A stretch of DNA of 64,000 nt, from the NCBI GenBank assembly GCA_016192065.1, contig JACPUX010000040.1, positions 37,115 to 101,114 on the forward strand, given 5' to 3'. The notes below the pieces were generated by a model. That model saw only the letters and a list, made by a program, of their open reading frames with translations, searched no databases and was not told where the DNA came from. This DNA is from Betaproteobacteria bacterium (lineage in GTDB: Bacteria; Pseudomonadota; Gammaproteobacteria; Burkholderiales; Casimicrobiaceae). Below are positions 18,074 through 26,975 of the stretch, in pieces; positions within the stretch are counted from its first letter, which is position 1; every line of letters begins with the position of its first letter. The translations under genes and the position numbers were made by a program.

Positions 18074-18329
18074 CGGGAATCTCCGGCAGGGTCTACGCGC
18101 CAGTGGCGGCGCGCTGGGCTGACGGCCATTTTACCGGCAAAGCGCGCCTGCCGTCGGGTTCGACACCGAGCTTTCGATTTCCATGGTGGGGCGAGCCGCA
18201 GAGCGGCGATTCTGGGCACAATACGACCGACACTCCAGCGTTCGGCCCCGATCGGCATTCTCCCCTGCAAAGCTCCAAGGACCAGCTCCAAGGCGGACAC
18301 GCGTCCGGTGGATGCGGTAGCATGCGCTC

Positions 18330-19493
18330 ATGGACCGCCGCATCGCGCATCTCGACATGGACGCGTTTTATGCGTCGGTGGAGCTGCTGCGTTATCCGCA
18401 ATTACGGGGCCTTCCGGTGGTGGTGGGCGGGCGCGGCCAGACGCCGCCGCCCCCGGACACCGCGCCACCGGATTTTCCGCGCCTCAAGACTTACGCCGGC
18501 CGCGGCGTCGCCACCACCGCGAGCTACGAGGCCCGCGCCCTGGGCGTACACTCGGGCATGGGCTTGATGAAGGCAGCGCAGCTCGCCCCCGGAGCGATTT
18601 TGCTGCCTGCCGATTTCGAAGCCTACCGGCGCTATTCCCGCCGCTTCAAGGCGGCCGTGGCCGAGCTGGCGCCGAAAATCGAAGATCGCGGCATCGACGA
18701 AATCTATATCGATCTCACCGAGGTACCTGGCGACGCCGCCACGCTCGCCGCCGAAATCAAGCGCCGCGTCTTCCGCGCCACCGGTCTCAAATGCTCGATC
18801 GGCATCACGCCCAACAAGCTCCTGTCCAAGATCGCCTCGGAACTCGACAAACCCGACGGCCTCACGCTCCTGAGCTTCGCCGACCTGCCCACGCGCATCT
18901 GGCCACTGGCGGTCAAAAAAATCAACGGTATCGGTCCCAAGGCCAGCGCCAAACTCAACACCCTGGGCATCCACACGGTCGGAGAATTGGCGGTGGCGTC
19001 GCCACAGTTGCTCCTTGAGCACTTCGGAAAACACTATGGGCGCTGGATGCTCGATGCCGCCCACGGCCGCGACGAGCGCACAGTGGAGACCTCCAGCGAA
19101 CCGAAGTCGATCAGCCGCGAAACCACCTTCGACCGCGACCTCGATCCGCGCCGCGATCGCGCCGAACTCTCGCGCATTCTCATCAGCCTGTGCGAAGGGG
19201 TCGCCCGTGATCTCAAGCGCAAGGGCTACCTCGGCAAGGCCATCGGCATCAAGCTGCGTTTCGAGGACTTCCGCACCCTCACCCGCGTGGTCACGCAAAC
19301 CGAAGCCACCGACGACGCCGCCGCCATCCTCGCCGCCGCGCGGGCATGCTTGAAGCGAGTGACCCTCGAACGTCGCCTGCGTCTGCTGGGCGTACGCGCC
19401 GCGACGCTCGTGCGCCCCGGCGAGCCAGTCCCGAGCGCTCGTGAACCCGCCCCGGAGAATCTGCTCGGTGAAACCTTGCCGCTCTTTGAGTGA
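18330..19493 (+). CDS. dinB: DNA polymerase IV (Y-family translesion polymerase)
   Basis: 387 residues. The N terminus IAHLDMDAFYASVE gives the first catalytic Asp residues. YSRRFKAA, the second metal motif GIDEIYIDL, GITPNKLLSKIASELDKPDG and the helix-hairpin-helix KINGIGPKASAKL follow. The little-finger domain covers about residues 240-350. The length fits a full DinB, with a modest C-terminal tail. It performs error-prone synthesis across lesions. No LexA box was recognised just upstream, so SOS control is not shown. The downstream gap holds a REP cluster. Confidence 0.95.
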   Translation: MDRRIAHLDMDAFYASVELLRYPQLRGLPVVVGGRGQTPPPPDTAPPDFPRLKTYAGRGVATTASYEARALGVHSGMGLMKAAQLAPGAILLPADFEAYRRYSRRFKAAVAELAPKIEDRGIDEIYIDLTEVPGDAATLAAEIKRRVFRATGLKCSIGITPNKLLSKIASELDKPDGLTLLSFADLPTRIWPLAVKKINGIGPKASAKLNTLGIHTVGELAVASPQLLLEHFGKHYGRWMLDAAHGRDERTVETSSEPKSISRETTFDRDLDPRRDRAELSRILISLCEGVARDLKRKGYLGKAIGIKLRFEDFRTLTRVVTQTEATDDAAAILAAARACLKRVTLERRLRLLGVRAATLVRPGEPVPSAREPAPENLLGETLPLFE

Positions 19494-19532
19494 GGCCAGT
19501 GCCGAAATCGCGAAAGTTCGAACTCGCCCTGC

Positions 19533-19704
19533 CGGAACGGGTTTGCCCGCGAATCGGTGGGCAGGCCGATGAGCCACGCGCTCGCGGCCAAGGTTGCTCC
19601 AACCCCCTCTTCACCACTCGATCTCGCCACGCAGGAGCGGGCTTGCCCGCGAATCGGCCAGCGGGCACATCTACCCCTCATTCGCGGCCCAGGCCGCTCC
19701 CGCC
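19533..19704. repeat. Cluster of four REP elements in alternating orientation
   Basis: Four related units occur: GAACGGGTTTGCCCGCGAAT near 19536, CGCTCGCGGCCAAGGTTGCTCC near 19579 (inverse type), GGAGCGGGCTTGCCCGCGAA near 19634 and ATTCGCGGCCCAGGCCGCTC near 19680 (inverse type). They match the style of Pseudomonas REP sequences (GGAGCGGGCTTGCCCGCGAA), arranged as two BIME-like pairs between convergent dinB and srkA. Such arrays may act in transcript stabilisation or termination and are mobilised by RAYT transposases. None is seen here. Confidence 0.75.
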
Positions 19705-19726
19705 AATCATCCGCGGCGCGCTCGAC

Positions 19727-20737
19727 TCAGCCCGATCGCGCCACGAGCGGCTCCTCCTGCATCGCCGCCACTTGCTCGCGCAATTGCAGGATGTGATCCT
19801 GCCAGAAGCGCTGGGTGTTGAACCAGGGAAAGGCGGCGGGAAAAGCCGGGTCGTGCCAACGGCGAGCGAGCCAAGCAGCGTAGTGAACGATGCGCAGGGT
19901 GCGCAGCGCTTCGATGAGTGCGAGTTCGCGGTCGTCAAAATCGCGGAACATTTCGTACCCGGCCAGCAGTTGCCCCAACTGCTCGCTCATCTCTTGGCGA
20001 TTGCCGCTGATCAGCATCCACAAATCCTGCACCGCCGGACCGCTGCGGCTGTCGTCGAAGTCGACAAAATGCGGCCCGCCGCTGGCGCCGTCATCGATCC
20101 AGAGCACGTTCCCGACGTGGCAATCCCCGTGTAGACGAAGATTGGCCACGGCGCCGGCGCGCGCGAAGCACGCGCGCACCCCTTCTAGCGCCAATTCCAC
20201 CACACTGCGGTAGGCGGCGTCGAGTTCGGGAGGAATAAAGCCCAGGGCAAACAGATCGTCGCGCGGCTCCTCGCCAAACGCGGCGATGGTCAGCGCCGGT
20301 CGTGCCGAGAATGCCCGGCGCGCCCCGACCACGTGGATGCGTGCCAAATAGCGGCCCAGGCGCTCTAGCGTACCGGCGCGGTCGAGTTCCGGTGCCCGCC
20401 CGCCTTGCCGCAGATACAGGGCGAAACGAAACCCTTCGAACTCGTGCAAAACCGCGCCGTTTTCAGTCACCAGCGCCGGCACCACCGGCACTTCGGCAGC
20501 GGCGAGCTCGGCGACAAACGCGTGTTCTTCGGCGATCGCCTCGTTCGACCAGCGCCCGGGACGATAGAACTTGGCCACCAGCGCCGGCCCGTCCTCGATA
20601 CCCGCCAAAAAAACACGGTTCTCGTAGCTGTTCAGAGCCAGGAGCCGTCCATCGGTGCGATGCCCTTGCCGGTCGATGGCATTGAGCACGAGGTCCGGCG
20701 TCAGCCCGGAAAAAGGCGTCTCACGATGGGGTTCCAT
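19727..20737 (-). CDS. srkA: Stress response serine/threonine kinase (SrkA/YihE/RdoA family)
   Basis: 336 residues from the ATG at 20737, close to the 328 of E. coli SrkA. It has an aminoglycoside-phosphotransferase-like kinase fold: ALNSYENRVF as the nucleotide loop, LVAKFYRPGRWS with the lysine, RLHGDCHVGNVLW as the catalytic loop and HFVDFDDSRSGPAVQDLWML as the metal-binding Asp motif. SrkA protects cells under stress, in part by opposing MazEF-type death. The gene lies convergent to dinB, with a REP cluster between them. Confidence 0.9.
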   Translation of the reverse strand: MEPHRETPFSGLTPDLVLNAIDRQGHRTDGRLLALNSYENRVFLAGIEDGPALVAKFYRPGRWSNEAIAEEHAFVAELAAAEVPVVPALVTENGAVLHEFEGFRFALYLRQGGRAPELDRAGTLERLGRYLARIHVVGARRAFSARPALTIAAFGEEPRDDLFALGFIPPELDAAYRSVVELALEGVRACFARAGAVANLRLHGDCHVGNVLWIDDGASGGPHFVDFDDSRSGPAVQDLWMLISGNRQEMSEQLGQLLAGYEMFRDFDDRELALIEALRTLRIVHYAAWLARRWHDPAFPAAFPWFNTQRFWQDHILQLREQVAAMQEEPLVARSG

Positions 20738-20915
20738 GGCCCGATTGTACCGGTCCCGCTCCACCGCCGGTACGCATGCCGCCGCGCTCGAATTAAGGAC
20801 CATTTAAGGCCGGCTTAAGTACTTCGAAGCCCGGTCCTTCGAATAATGTGCTCGACGCTTGGTGCCTTCTGACCTCGCCGAGGAACTACCGAACCCACCA
20901 GCAAAGGAGATGGTC

Positions 20916-21680
20916 ATGAATCTAATGCAATTCAAGTGCCGTGCGCTACTGCTCTTGCGCCTGATGGTCGCGGCCTCGAGCCCGGCCCTTCACGCTTGCC
21001 TCGCCCATGCCGATACCACTCCGGAACACCAGCTCCCGATCCTGGTTTCCGGACTCCGGCAGCAGCAGACCTCAACGCGCGAGGCCAATGAACTGAAAGC
21101 GCAGGCACTGCCTCGGCGCGACGCCGCCGACCTCCATTGGACGCCCCAGCGCGACCGGGTGTTGCCAGAGCCTAATAGACGCTCTCTGGAGCAGATCTCG
21201 GGGCAGTGCTGGAAATCCGGCGCGGACGCTACGGAACTGTGCTTTCTGTTCGATCCCGACGCCCAGTCACTCACCCAACATGGGTGTTATCGGGAACGTC
21301 TGGTGGCACTACACCGGTACCTTGCACACTCCGACACCGATAGCTTCGGCGTCGGCCCAAGCGATGGCAGTATTCTGTTGCGGCAGCGAACCTTCTCCGC
21401 GCCCTTGGGGACCTGGGGCAGGCCACTCTACGACCAACGCATCTTGCACCAGGTCACCGCCCGCCGCTTCATGATCGAGCTACGGACGTGGCAGGACCAA
21501 ACCCAGCCCTTCGAAGACCGGACCCGCCGAATCTACCATCACACCCGGACGATCGATCCGCGCACGCCGATCTGCGACCGGATCGGGCGAGGTTCATCGT
21601 CCGGGATCCTCGGGCGAAGCCGCCACCCGGTTGCGCCCGCCACGCTTGGCGACGTAGAGCGCCGCATCGGCGCGCGCTAG
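20916..21680 (+). CDS. Hypothetical exported protein
   Basis: 254 residues from the ATG at 20916, chosen for AAAGGAG six bases upstream. An N-terminal hydrophobic stretch ends near AHAD (residue about 34) and looks like a signal peptide. The middle has QCWKSGADATELCFLFDPD and YRERLVALHRYL, and three Cys are visible in the mature part. Third codon positions are G+C rich, supporting coding. The last 29 codons overlap the end of the convergent diguanylate cyclase gene by 87 bases and look like antisense of it, so the natural stop may have been lost or the C terminus may be degenerate. The family is unknown. Confidence 0.5.
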   Translation: MNLMQFKCRALLLLRLMVAASSPALHACLAHADTTPEHQLPILVSGLRQQQTSTREANELKAQALPRRDAADLHWTPQRDRVLPEPNRRSLEQISGQCWKSGADATELCFLFDPDAQSLTQHGCYRERLVALHRYLAHSDTDSFGVGPSDGSILLRQRTFSAPLGTWGRPLYDQRILHQVTARRFMIELRTWQDQTQPFEDRTRRIYHHTRTIDPRTPICDRIGRGSSSGILGRSRHPVAPATLGDVERRIGAR

Positions 21681-23279
21681 CACGGCGTCGATGGCTTCAC
21701 CGGAACCCAGGTTGGCCAAGCCGACACTGATGGTCACCGCCAGACCCGGCTTGAGCGCGGGCCAATCGTGCGCTTCGATCGCCCCGCGCAGACGTTCGGC
21801 GGCGCGCGCCGCCTGTTCGGGCGTGGAACCGAGAATCGCCACCACGAATTCCTCGCCGCCGAACCGCGCCACCACGTCCTGCGGGCGGAAGCAGCGCCGG
21901 AACAAAGCGCCCACTTCACGCAAAACGTCGTCGCCCACGGCGTGCGAAAAATTGTCGTTGACGCGCTTGAAATGGTCGATGTCGCCGATTGCCAGCGTCA
22001 GAGTCGCCCCGCTTCCGCTGCGCAAAGCGCTCACCTGCTGCTCGAAGAAGCGCCGATTGCCGAGCCCGGTAAGGGGGTCTTCCAGGGCCTCGCGGCTCAA
22101 CTGCTGGGCGTGGTTCTGAAGATTGCGATTGTCGCGTTCCAGCTCGGTGGCGCGCAGGCGGAGGATTTCCGCTTCAAGTCGCGTTCTTTCGATGTCGAGC
22201 TTCAAGGACATCACTTGCACATGCGCGCTGGCGTTGGCGCGCATGATGCTTACCTGCAGCTCGTGGAACTGCTGGTAATGCGCCAGGGCGCCCGCGAGTT
22301 CGCCTTGATCCTGTAGCGCCTTCGACAGGCGCTTGTGGCAGTTGACCCGCAAGTCGCGCCGGCCGAGGTCCTCGGCGATCGCCAGGGCGCGGCGCAGACG
22401 CACCATGCCTCGCTGGAACTCGCTGGCGGCACACTGCACCATGCCGAGCTTGAGTTCGAAGTCGCATTCCTCGCCACGCTGACCGAGCGTGACGGCGATG
22501 CTCAGTCCATCTTCGAGCGCGGCCCGCGCCTCATCGGTGCGACCCAGGGCGAGAAAACCGTCGCCCATGGCCTGGGTCGTGGTGGTAACCATCACGTCGA
22601 AGCCCAGCGCTCGGCAGGCCTCGCAATGAAGTCTGGCCTCGGCCAGGATTCCGGCCAGCAGGGCACGGTTTTCCGGGGCGTCCTGCCCCTCTAGCGTGTG
22701 CAGACTCTGGCGAATTCTGCTGATCACCAGCGCCGTCTCGGCATGTTTGAGCATATGCTCGTTGCCGAGCAGCCGGGCGTTATCGAGCGCGGTGTGAATG
22801 GCGGCGATCGCCTTGGGATAGTCCTCAAGCCGATCATAGATCACACTCAGGTTGTTCCAGACCCGAAAATCGGTGTCGGGGTCGCGCAGTTCGGCGGCAA
22901 TCGTGACGGCACGTTCGAGATGGTCAAAGGCTTGCGCACTGCTGCCGATGACGGCAAGCTGCACCGCCACCAGGCTCAGCGTGCGCGCCTGGCCGTGGCG
23001 ATCGCCGAGCTTCTCGTACAAGGCGAGGCTGCGATAAACAGCACGCAAGGCATCGTCGGGCGCCCCTCGACGCTCATGCGCCAAGCCGAGCAGGCGCTGG
23101 CAATGGGCCTGCAAGCGCAGGTTCTCGGTGAACTCGATCAGCGCCCAGCAGCGTTCCGCCAACGCGATGGCGCGCATGGCTTGACCGTCGTACACCAGTC
23201 GCTCGGCTTCGGAAAGCAGCGCCTCGGGTGCGTCGGTCGCGGTGGCGGAGACCGCCAGGGTACTGGGTTCTTGCGCCAT
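21594..23279 (-). CDS. Diguanylate cyclase with N-terminal TPR repeats
   Basis: 561 residues. Residues about 20-340 are TPR-like helical repeats (AIALAERCWALIEF, ALRAVYRSLALYEKLGD, AIAAIHTALDNARLLGN). A coiled coil (about 345-395) links to a GGDEF domain with G474-G-E-E-F. The primary inhibitory site RPQD sits five residues before it, as in feedback-regulated cyclases. There is no signal peptide or membrane segment, so it is cytosolic. It makes cyclic di-GMP, probably controlled through partner binding to the TPR region. A paralog with the same plan lies at 27702-29447. Confidence 0.88.
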   Translation of the reverse strand: MAQEPSTLAVSATATDAPEALLSEAERLVYDGQAMRAIALAERCWALIEFTENLRLQAHCQRLLGLAHERRGAPDDALRAVYRSLALYEKLGDRHGQARTLSLVAVQLAVIGSSAQAFDHLERAVTIAAELRDPDTDFRVWNNLSVIYDRLEDYPKAIAAIHTALDNARLLGNEHMLKHAETALVISRIRQSLHTLEGQDAPENRALLAGILAEARLHCEACRALGFDVMVTTTTQAMGDGFLALGRTDEARAALEDGLSIAVTLGQRGEECDFELKLGMVQCAASEFQRGMVRLRRALAIAEDLGRRDLRVNCHKRLSKALQDQGELAGALAHYQQFHELQVSIMRANASAHVQVMSLKLDIERTRLEAEILRLRATELERDNRNLQNHAQQLSREALEDPLTGLGNRRFFEQQVSALRSGSGATLTLAIGDIDHFKRVNDNFSHAVGDDVLREVGALFRRCFRPQDVVARFGGEEFVVAILGSTPEQAARAAERLRGAIEAHDWPALKPGLAVTISVGLANLGSGEAIDAVLARADAALYVAKRGGRNRVAASPEDPGR

Positions 23280-23325
23280 GGTTGGGCGATTCTAGACGAG
23301 CCGGCGGGAAGAAACCATGGCACTT

Positions 23326-24222
23326 CTACTTCCGCCGACTTGCCTGTTCATCCCCCGCCGCCAACCCACGCAACCAGGGGTCGAGCAACCAATCGCGCAG
23401 GTAGGCCTGGGTTTCGTCGCCCCAGGGATCACTGCCCAACTGGCCTTCCATGGCCAGCACCGCCACCCCATGGACCATGGCCCAGAAGGCCACCGCCACC
23501 GCGGGGGCGGCTTCTGGCGACCAGTAGCGAGTCTTGCCCGGCAGTTCGGCGAGGCGCGCGAAGGCGGCCACCAGCGCGGTGAAGGTCGCCTCCCCGGCAT
23601 GCACTGCGCCGGCGAAAGCAGCCTCGGTGGCATTGCCATCTTGCCCGGGCAGGACACAGGCCGCGCCGGTCAGCATTTCCTGCAAACTGCGCGGATCCTG
23701 AGGCAAGGCCCCCTGTTCGATGCCCGCCGCGGAGAACATGAGGTGCAAATGCCCCTGGCAGTCACGGGCGAACAGAAGATAGGCAAGCCCGCCGCGACGC
23801 ACCGCCTCAGCGGCGTCCTTGGCCTGGCCCAGACCCTCTTCCACCATGGTGCGCAGCTTCTCGAAGCCCTCGCGGGCAAGCTCGGCAAGTAGCTGTTCGC
23901 GAGTCTCGAAGTGCCGGTAGAACGCCGCCTGACTGACCCCCGCGGCGCGGCAGATCTCCACCAGTTTGAAGCCGCCAGGGCCCCGCTCACGCACCAGCGC
24001 CAGCGCCGCATCCATCAGGGCGCGCTTGAGATCGCCATGGTGATAGGCACCGGCGCGTTTCTTCTGCACCGGCGGAGCGGCCCGGGCCCCCAGCGGCAAG
24101 CTCACTGGCAGGCTTACGCCCTGCCCCCGCTTCGGCGGTTGGGCAGGAGCGCGATTCGCGGGCGCTGTCCGCGACGGCGTCTTACTTGCACCAGGAGGGG
24201 AGGAAGATTTTTTCGCAGCCAT
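23326..24222 (-). CDS. TetR-family transcriptional regulator
   Basis: 298 residues. The first 55 are a basic, Pro/Ala-rich extension (KKSSSPPGASKTPSRTAPAN). The helix-turn-helix domain spans about 58-105 (YHHGDLKRALMDAALALV, VSQAAFYRHFETREQLL). The C-terminal domain contains WAMVHGVAVLAMEGQL, the WHG motif of a common TetR ligand-domain subgroup. It is divergent from a nucleotide-sugar-epimerase-like gene. An inverted repeat TAACATT..AATGTTA overlaps the promoter between them and is the likely operator. The ligand is unknown. The original target may have been the efflux operon now reduced to a chimera at 26015. Confidence 0.88.
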   Translation of the reverse strand: MAAKKSSSPPGASKTPSRTAPANRAPAQPPKRGQGVSLPVSLPLGARAAPPVQKKRAGAYHHGDLKRALMDAALALVRERGPGGFKLVEICRAAGVSQAAFYRHFETREQLLAELAREGFEKLRTMVEEGLGQAKDAAEAVRRGGLAYLLFARDCQGHLHLMFSAAGIEQGALPQDPRSLQEMLTGAACVLPGQDGNATEAAFAGAVHAGEATFTALVAAFARLAELPGKTRYWSPEAAPAVAVAFWAMVHGVAVLAMEGQLGSDPWGDETQAYLRDWLLDPWLRGLAAGDEQASRRK

Positions 24223-24223
24223 G

Positions 24224-24260
24224 TTGACAAGGTTAACATTGTTGGCTAAAGTAAATGTTA
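24224..24260 (+). promoter_or_regulatory. Promoter with overlapping TetR operator
   Basis: TTGACA (24224-24229), 17 bases, then TAAAGT (24247-24252) forms a good sigma-70 promoter reading toward the gene at 24334. An inverted repeat TAACATT (24234-24240) and AATGTTA (24254-24260) straddles the -10 region. Repressor binding there would block the rightward operon and could autoregulate the TetR gene. This A+T-rich island stands out from its surroundings. Confidence 0.7.
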
Positions 24261-24333
24261 TATACTTTCACATACCAACTCAAGCGGGCAGCGCCTGCGC
24301 TTTCAACTCCATCACTACCCGCCAGGAATCCCC

Positions 24334-25281
24334 ATGAACCCAGTTCTTCATCTCATCCTCGGCACCGGACCGGTGGGCTGCTGGACCGCCCGCGCCCTCG
24401 TAGCTCGGGGGCTGGCCGTGCGCGCCGTGAACCGCCGCGGCCAGCGTCCCGATCTGCTGCCCCGGGAGGTCGAAGTGTGCGCCGCCGACTGCCTGAATGC
24501 CGCCGCGGTGCGTGAACTTGCGCAAGGCGCGGCCGTGCTCTACCAGGCGCTCAATCCGCCCTATCACCAATGGCAGGCGCTTTTCCCCGTCCTGCAGGCG
24601 AGCGCCCTGAATGCTGCCCAGGCGGTGGGTGCGCGCTACGTTTCGATCGAAAACCTCTACCTCTACGACCCCAGCGCACCCATCAGCGAAGACTCGCCCA
24701 TCCGCCCGCGCTCCGCCAAGGGCGAGCTGCGGGCGCGACTCGCGGCCGAGGTGCTGGCCGCGCATACGCGTGGCGAAGTCGAAACCACGGCGCTGCGTTC
24801 CAGCGATTACTACGGCCCCGGGGTGACGCTCTCCGCCCTGGGTGAGCGCGTTTTCGCGCCGCTGGTGGCCGGACGCAAAGCTCAGCTTCTGGGCGCGACC
24901 GATCAGCCGCACTCCTTCGCCTACATCGAAGATGTGGGCCGCGCGGCCGCCTTGCTGGGCACCCGCGATGACGCTCTGGGCCAGGCCTGGATCGCCCCCC
25001 ATGCGCCGGCGCGCAGCCAGGGCGACCTGCTCGACCTCACTGGCGAGGCCTTGGGTCGCCCAGTGGGCTACCGCGTGATCACCCCCTTGCTGATGCGCCT
25101 GGCCGGGCTCTTCAACCCCGGCGCGCGCGCCTCGGTGGAGATGATGTACCAGTTCACCGCGCCCTTCGTGGTGGCGTCGCATCGCTTCGAGGCGCACTTC
25201 GGCCTCGTGCCCACGCCCACGGAAGCAGGCATTGCCCGCACCGTCGCCTGGTATCGGGCGCGGGCCGAGGGCCGCGCGTAA
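24334..25281 (+). CDS. NAD-dependent epimerase/dehydratase-family protein (extended SDR)
   Basis: 315 residues. The N-terminal Rossmann motif is LILGTGPVGCWTARAL. The fold continues with VNRRGQ after the second strand, AADCLN, and a YxxxK-like region replaced by LYDPSAPISEDSPIRPRSAKG, then SSDYYGPGV and HSFAYIEDVGRAAALLG, typical of extended short-chain dehydrogenases acting on sugar nucleotides or similar substrates. It is the first gene of the TetR-controlled operon. The substrate cannot be assigned. Confidence 0.8.
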   Translation: MNPVLHLILGTGPVGCWTARALVARGLAVRAVNRRGQRPDLLPREVEVCAADCLNAAAVRELAQGAAVLYQALNPPYHQWQALFPVLQASALNAAQAVGARYVSIENLYLYDPSAPISEDSPIRPRSAKGELRARLAAEVLAAHTRGEVETTALRSSDYYGPGVTLSALGERVFAPLVAGRKAQLLGATDQPHSFAYIEDVGRAAALLGTRDDALGQAWIAPHAPARSQGDLLDLTGEALGRPVGYRVITPLLMRLAGLFNPGARASVEMMYQFTAPFVVASHRFEAHFGLVPTPTEAGIARTVAWYRARAEGRA

Positions 25282-25365
25282 AGGCCACCTTCCGCCTCCG
25301 CTCTGTCCCACTTTCCCAGGCCGTCCGGGGGCTTCGAACGGACGGCACAACCCCAGGAGATACCC

Positions 25366-25995
25366 ATGAAAGTCGTGGTCTTCGGCAGCACCGGCAACAC
25401 CGGCATCGAACTACTGAAACAGGCCCTGGAACGCGGCCACCGCGTTCTTGCCTTCGCCCGCGACCCGGGGCAAATCGCGCTCTCCAGCCCGCGTCTCGAA
25501 ACCCTGCGCGGCGACGTTCTGGATCGCGCTGCGGTCGCCAACGCCGTCTCGGGGGCCGAGGTCGCGATTTCCGTACTCGGCGTGCGACTTGGACACCCCC
25601 CCGGAACCGTGCGCTCGAAGGGCACGGAGAACATCATAGCGGCGCTCACCGCGGCGAAGGTACCCCGCTTTATCAGCGTTTCCACCATCGGCGTGGGCGA
25701 CAGCCAACAGCGCCTCTCTTTTGTGGCGCGTGCCTTCCTTCCCAGGATCATCGGCGCCGAACGCCTGCGGGAAGCGCAGGAGCAAGAGGCGATCACGGTG
25801 CGCTCGAAGCTCGAGTGGACCATTCTGCGCCCCCCACGATTGCTGGATCGGCCGGGGACCGGTCACTACCGCCTGGGCACCGATTTGCGTACCGGGATGC
25901 GCACCCAGTTGCATCGCGCGGATTTGGCTCGCGCCTTGCTCGATCAAATGGCGTCCAGCGCGTTCCTGAGACAGTGTCCCTCGGTGATCAACTAG
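25366..25995 (+). CDS. NAD(P)-binding protein, atypical SDR (NmrA/BVR-B-like)
   Basis: 209 residues. It opens with VVVFGSTGNTGIELLKQALERGHRVLAFARDP, a dinucleotide-binding motif GxxGxxG followed by the basic residue favouring NADP. GDVLDRAAVANAVSGAEVAISVLG and PRFISVSTIGVG follow the atypical SDR5-type pattern seen in biliverdin reductase B and NmrA-like proteins. The protein is small and single-domain. It probably belongs to the TetR-controlled operon, 84 bases after the epimerase-like gene. Confidence 0.82.
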   Translation: MKVVVFGSTGNTGIELLKQALERGHRVLAFARDPGQIALSSPRLETLRGDVLDRAAVANAVSGAEVAISVLGVRLGHPPGTVRSKGTENIIAALTAAKVPRFISVSTIGVGDSQQRLSFVARAFLPRIIGAERLREAQEQEAITVRSKLEWTILRPPRLLDRPGTGHYRLGTDLRTGMRTQLHRADLARALLDQMASSAFLRQCPSVIN

Positions 25996-26014
25996 CCAGT
26001 CAGAACCGCCCATC

Positions 26015-26908
26015 ATGTTGGACATCGCCCTCAAAATGCTCTTCTCCGATCGCCTCAAGTATTTTGGCCTGGTGGCGGGCATCGCTTTCGCCACCATGCT
26101 GATCGTGCAGCAGGCTTCCATTCTGGTCGGCTTCACCAAGCAGACCGGTTCCTTCATTCGCGATACCGCTCAAGCCGACCTTTGGCTCATGGACCCGCAA
26201 GTGCGCTTCGCCCAGGACCCCGTACCGCTGCGCGACACCGCGCTGCAAATGGCCCGCGGCGTGCCCGGCGTGCTGTGGGCGGCGCCGCTCTACCAAGGTT
26301 CTCAGCGCGCCAAGCTGCCCAAAGTGCCCGCACTGGCGGCTGCGCTGCCGGGAGAACTGCTGGCGCGCCGGCCGGACCTTTTGGCCATCGAACGCGCCGT
26401 GGCGGCGGAGCATGCACGCATCGGGGTCGCCACGAGCGCGGCCTATCCGCGGCTATCGCTGGGCCTGTCGCTGGGCTTCCTCGCCATCAACGGCGCCAAT
26501 CTTGCCGCCAGCGGCAGCCGACAGGGCAGCGGCGGGGCGCAAGTGCAATTGCCGCTGTTCCAAGGCGGCGCCATCCACTCCGGCATCGAGGCGGCGCAAG
26601 CGCGCTACGAGCAGGCGCGCATCCGCTACGAAACCGCCGCCGCGGTGGCGGTCGAGGAAGCGGAGCGCGCCGCCTTGCGCCTCACCCGCGCCCAGGCGCG
26701 GGAAGTACAGGCCCGAAGGGCCCTGGAGGCCCACGCCCTGAGCGCAAGGCTGACGCAGGCCCGCTACCAGCAGGGCCTGGTCGACTACCTCAATGTGCTC
26801 GACAGCGAACGCCAGCACCATGCGCTCGACGACGAGCGGCTCCTGGCCCGCGAGCAAGCGGCCATGGAGTGGGTGGCGATGGTGAAGGCGCTGGGCGGAG
26901 GGTGGTAA
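26015..26908 (+). CDS. In-frame chimera: ABC transporter permease N terminus fused to outer-membrane efflux factor C terminus
   Basis: 297 residues in one open frame. Residues 1-102 (MLDIALKMLFSDRLKYFGLV, TGSFIRDTAQADLWLMDP, PGVLWAAPLYQGSQRAKLP) look like the start of a DevC/FtsX-type ABC permease with one membrane segment. Residues from about 103 (VPALAAALPGELLARRPDLLAIER onward) are the C-terminal two thirds of a NodT/TolC-family outer-membrane factor, including PLFQGG and QGLVDYLNVLDSERQ. The junction is near 26320. Neither half is complete: the permease lacks its later membrane segments and the factor lacks its signal peptide and first barrel repeat. The likeliest origin is an internal deletion in a permease-ATPase-adaptor-OMF operon. 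Function is doubtful. Confidence 0.8.
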   Translation: MLDIALKMLFSDRLKYFGLVAGIAFATMLIVQQASILVGFTKQTGSFIRDTAQADLWLMDPQVRFAQDPVPLRDTALQMARGVPGVLWAAPLYQGSQRAKLPKVPALAAALPGELLARRPDLLAIERAVAAEHARIGVATSAAYPRLSLGLSLGFLAINGANLAASGSRQGSGGAQVQLPLFQGGAIHSGIEAAQARYEQARIRYETAAAVAVEEAERAALRLTRAQAREVQARRALEAHALSARLTQARYQQGLVDYLNVLDSERQHHALDDERLLAREQAAMEWVAMVKALGGGW

Positions 26909-26975
26909 GACGGTGGCGGGCGCGGGCCTGACGAATCGGCGATAATGCGGCATCACCTCAGCATCCTTGCCCGCC

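Noticed and set aside
18402..19577. 391-codon minus-strand frame opposite dinB
   Set aside because: It is the reverse shadow of a conserved polymerase gene and has no recognisable domain.
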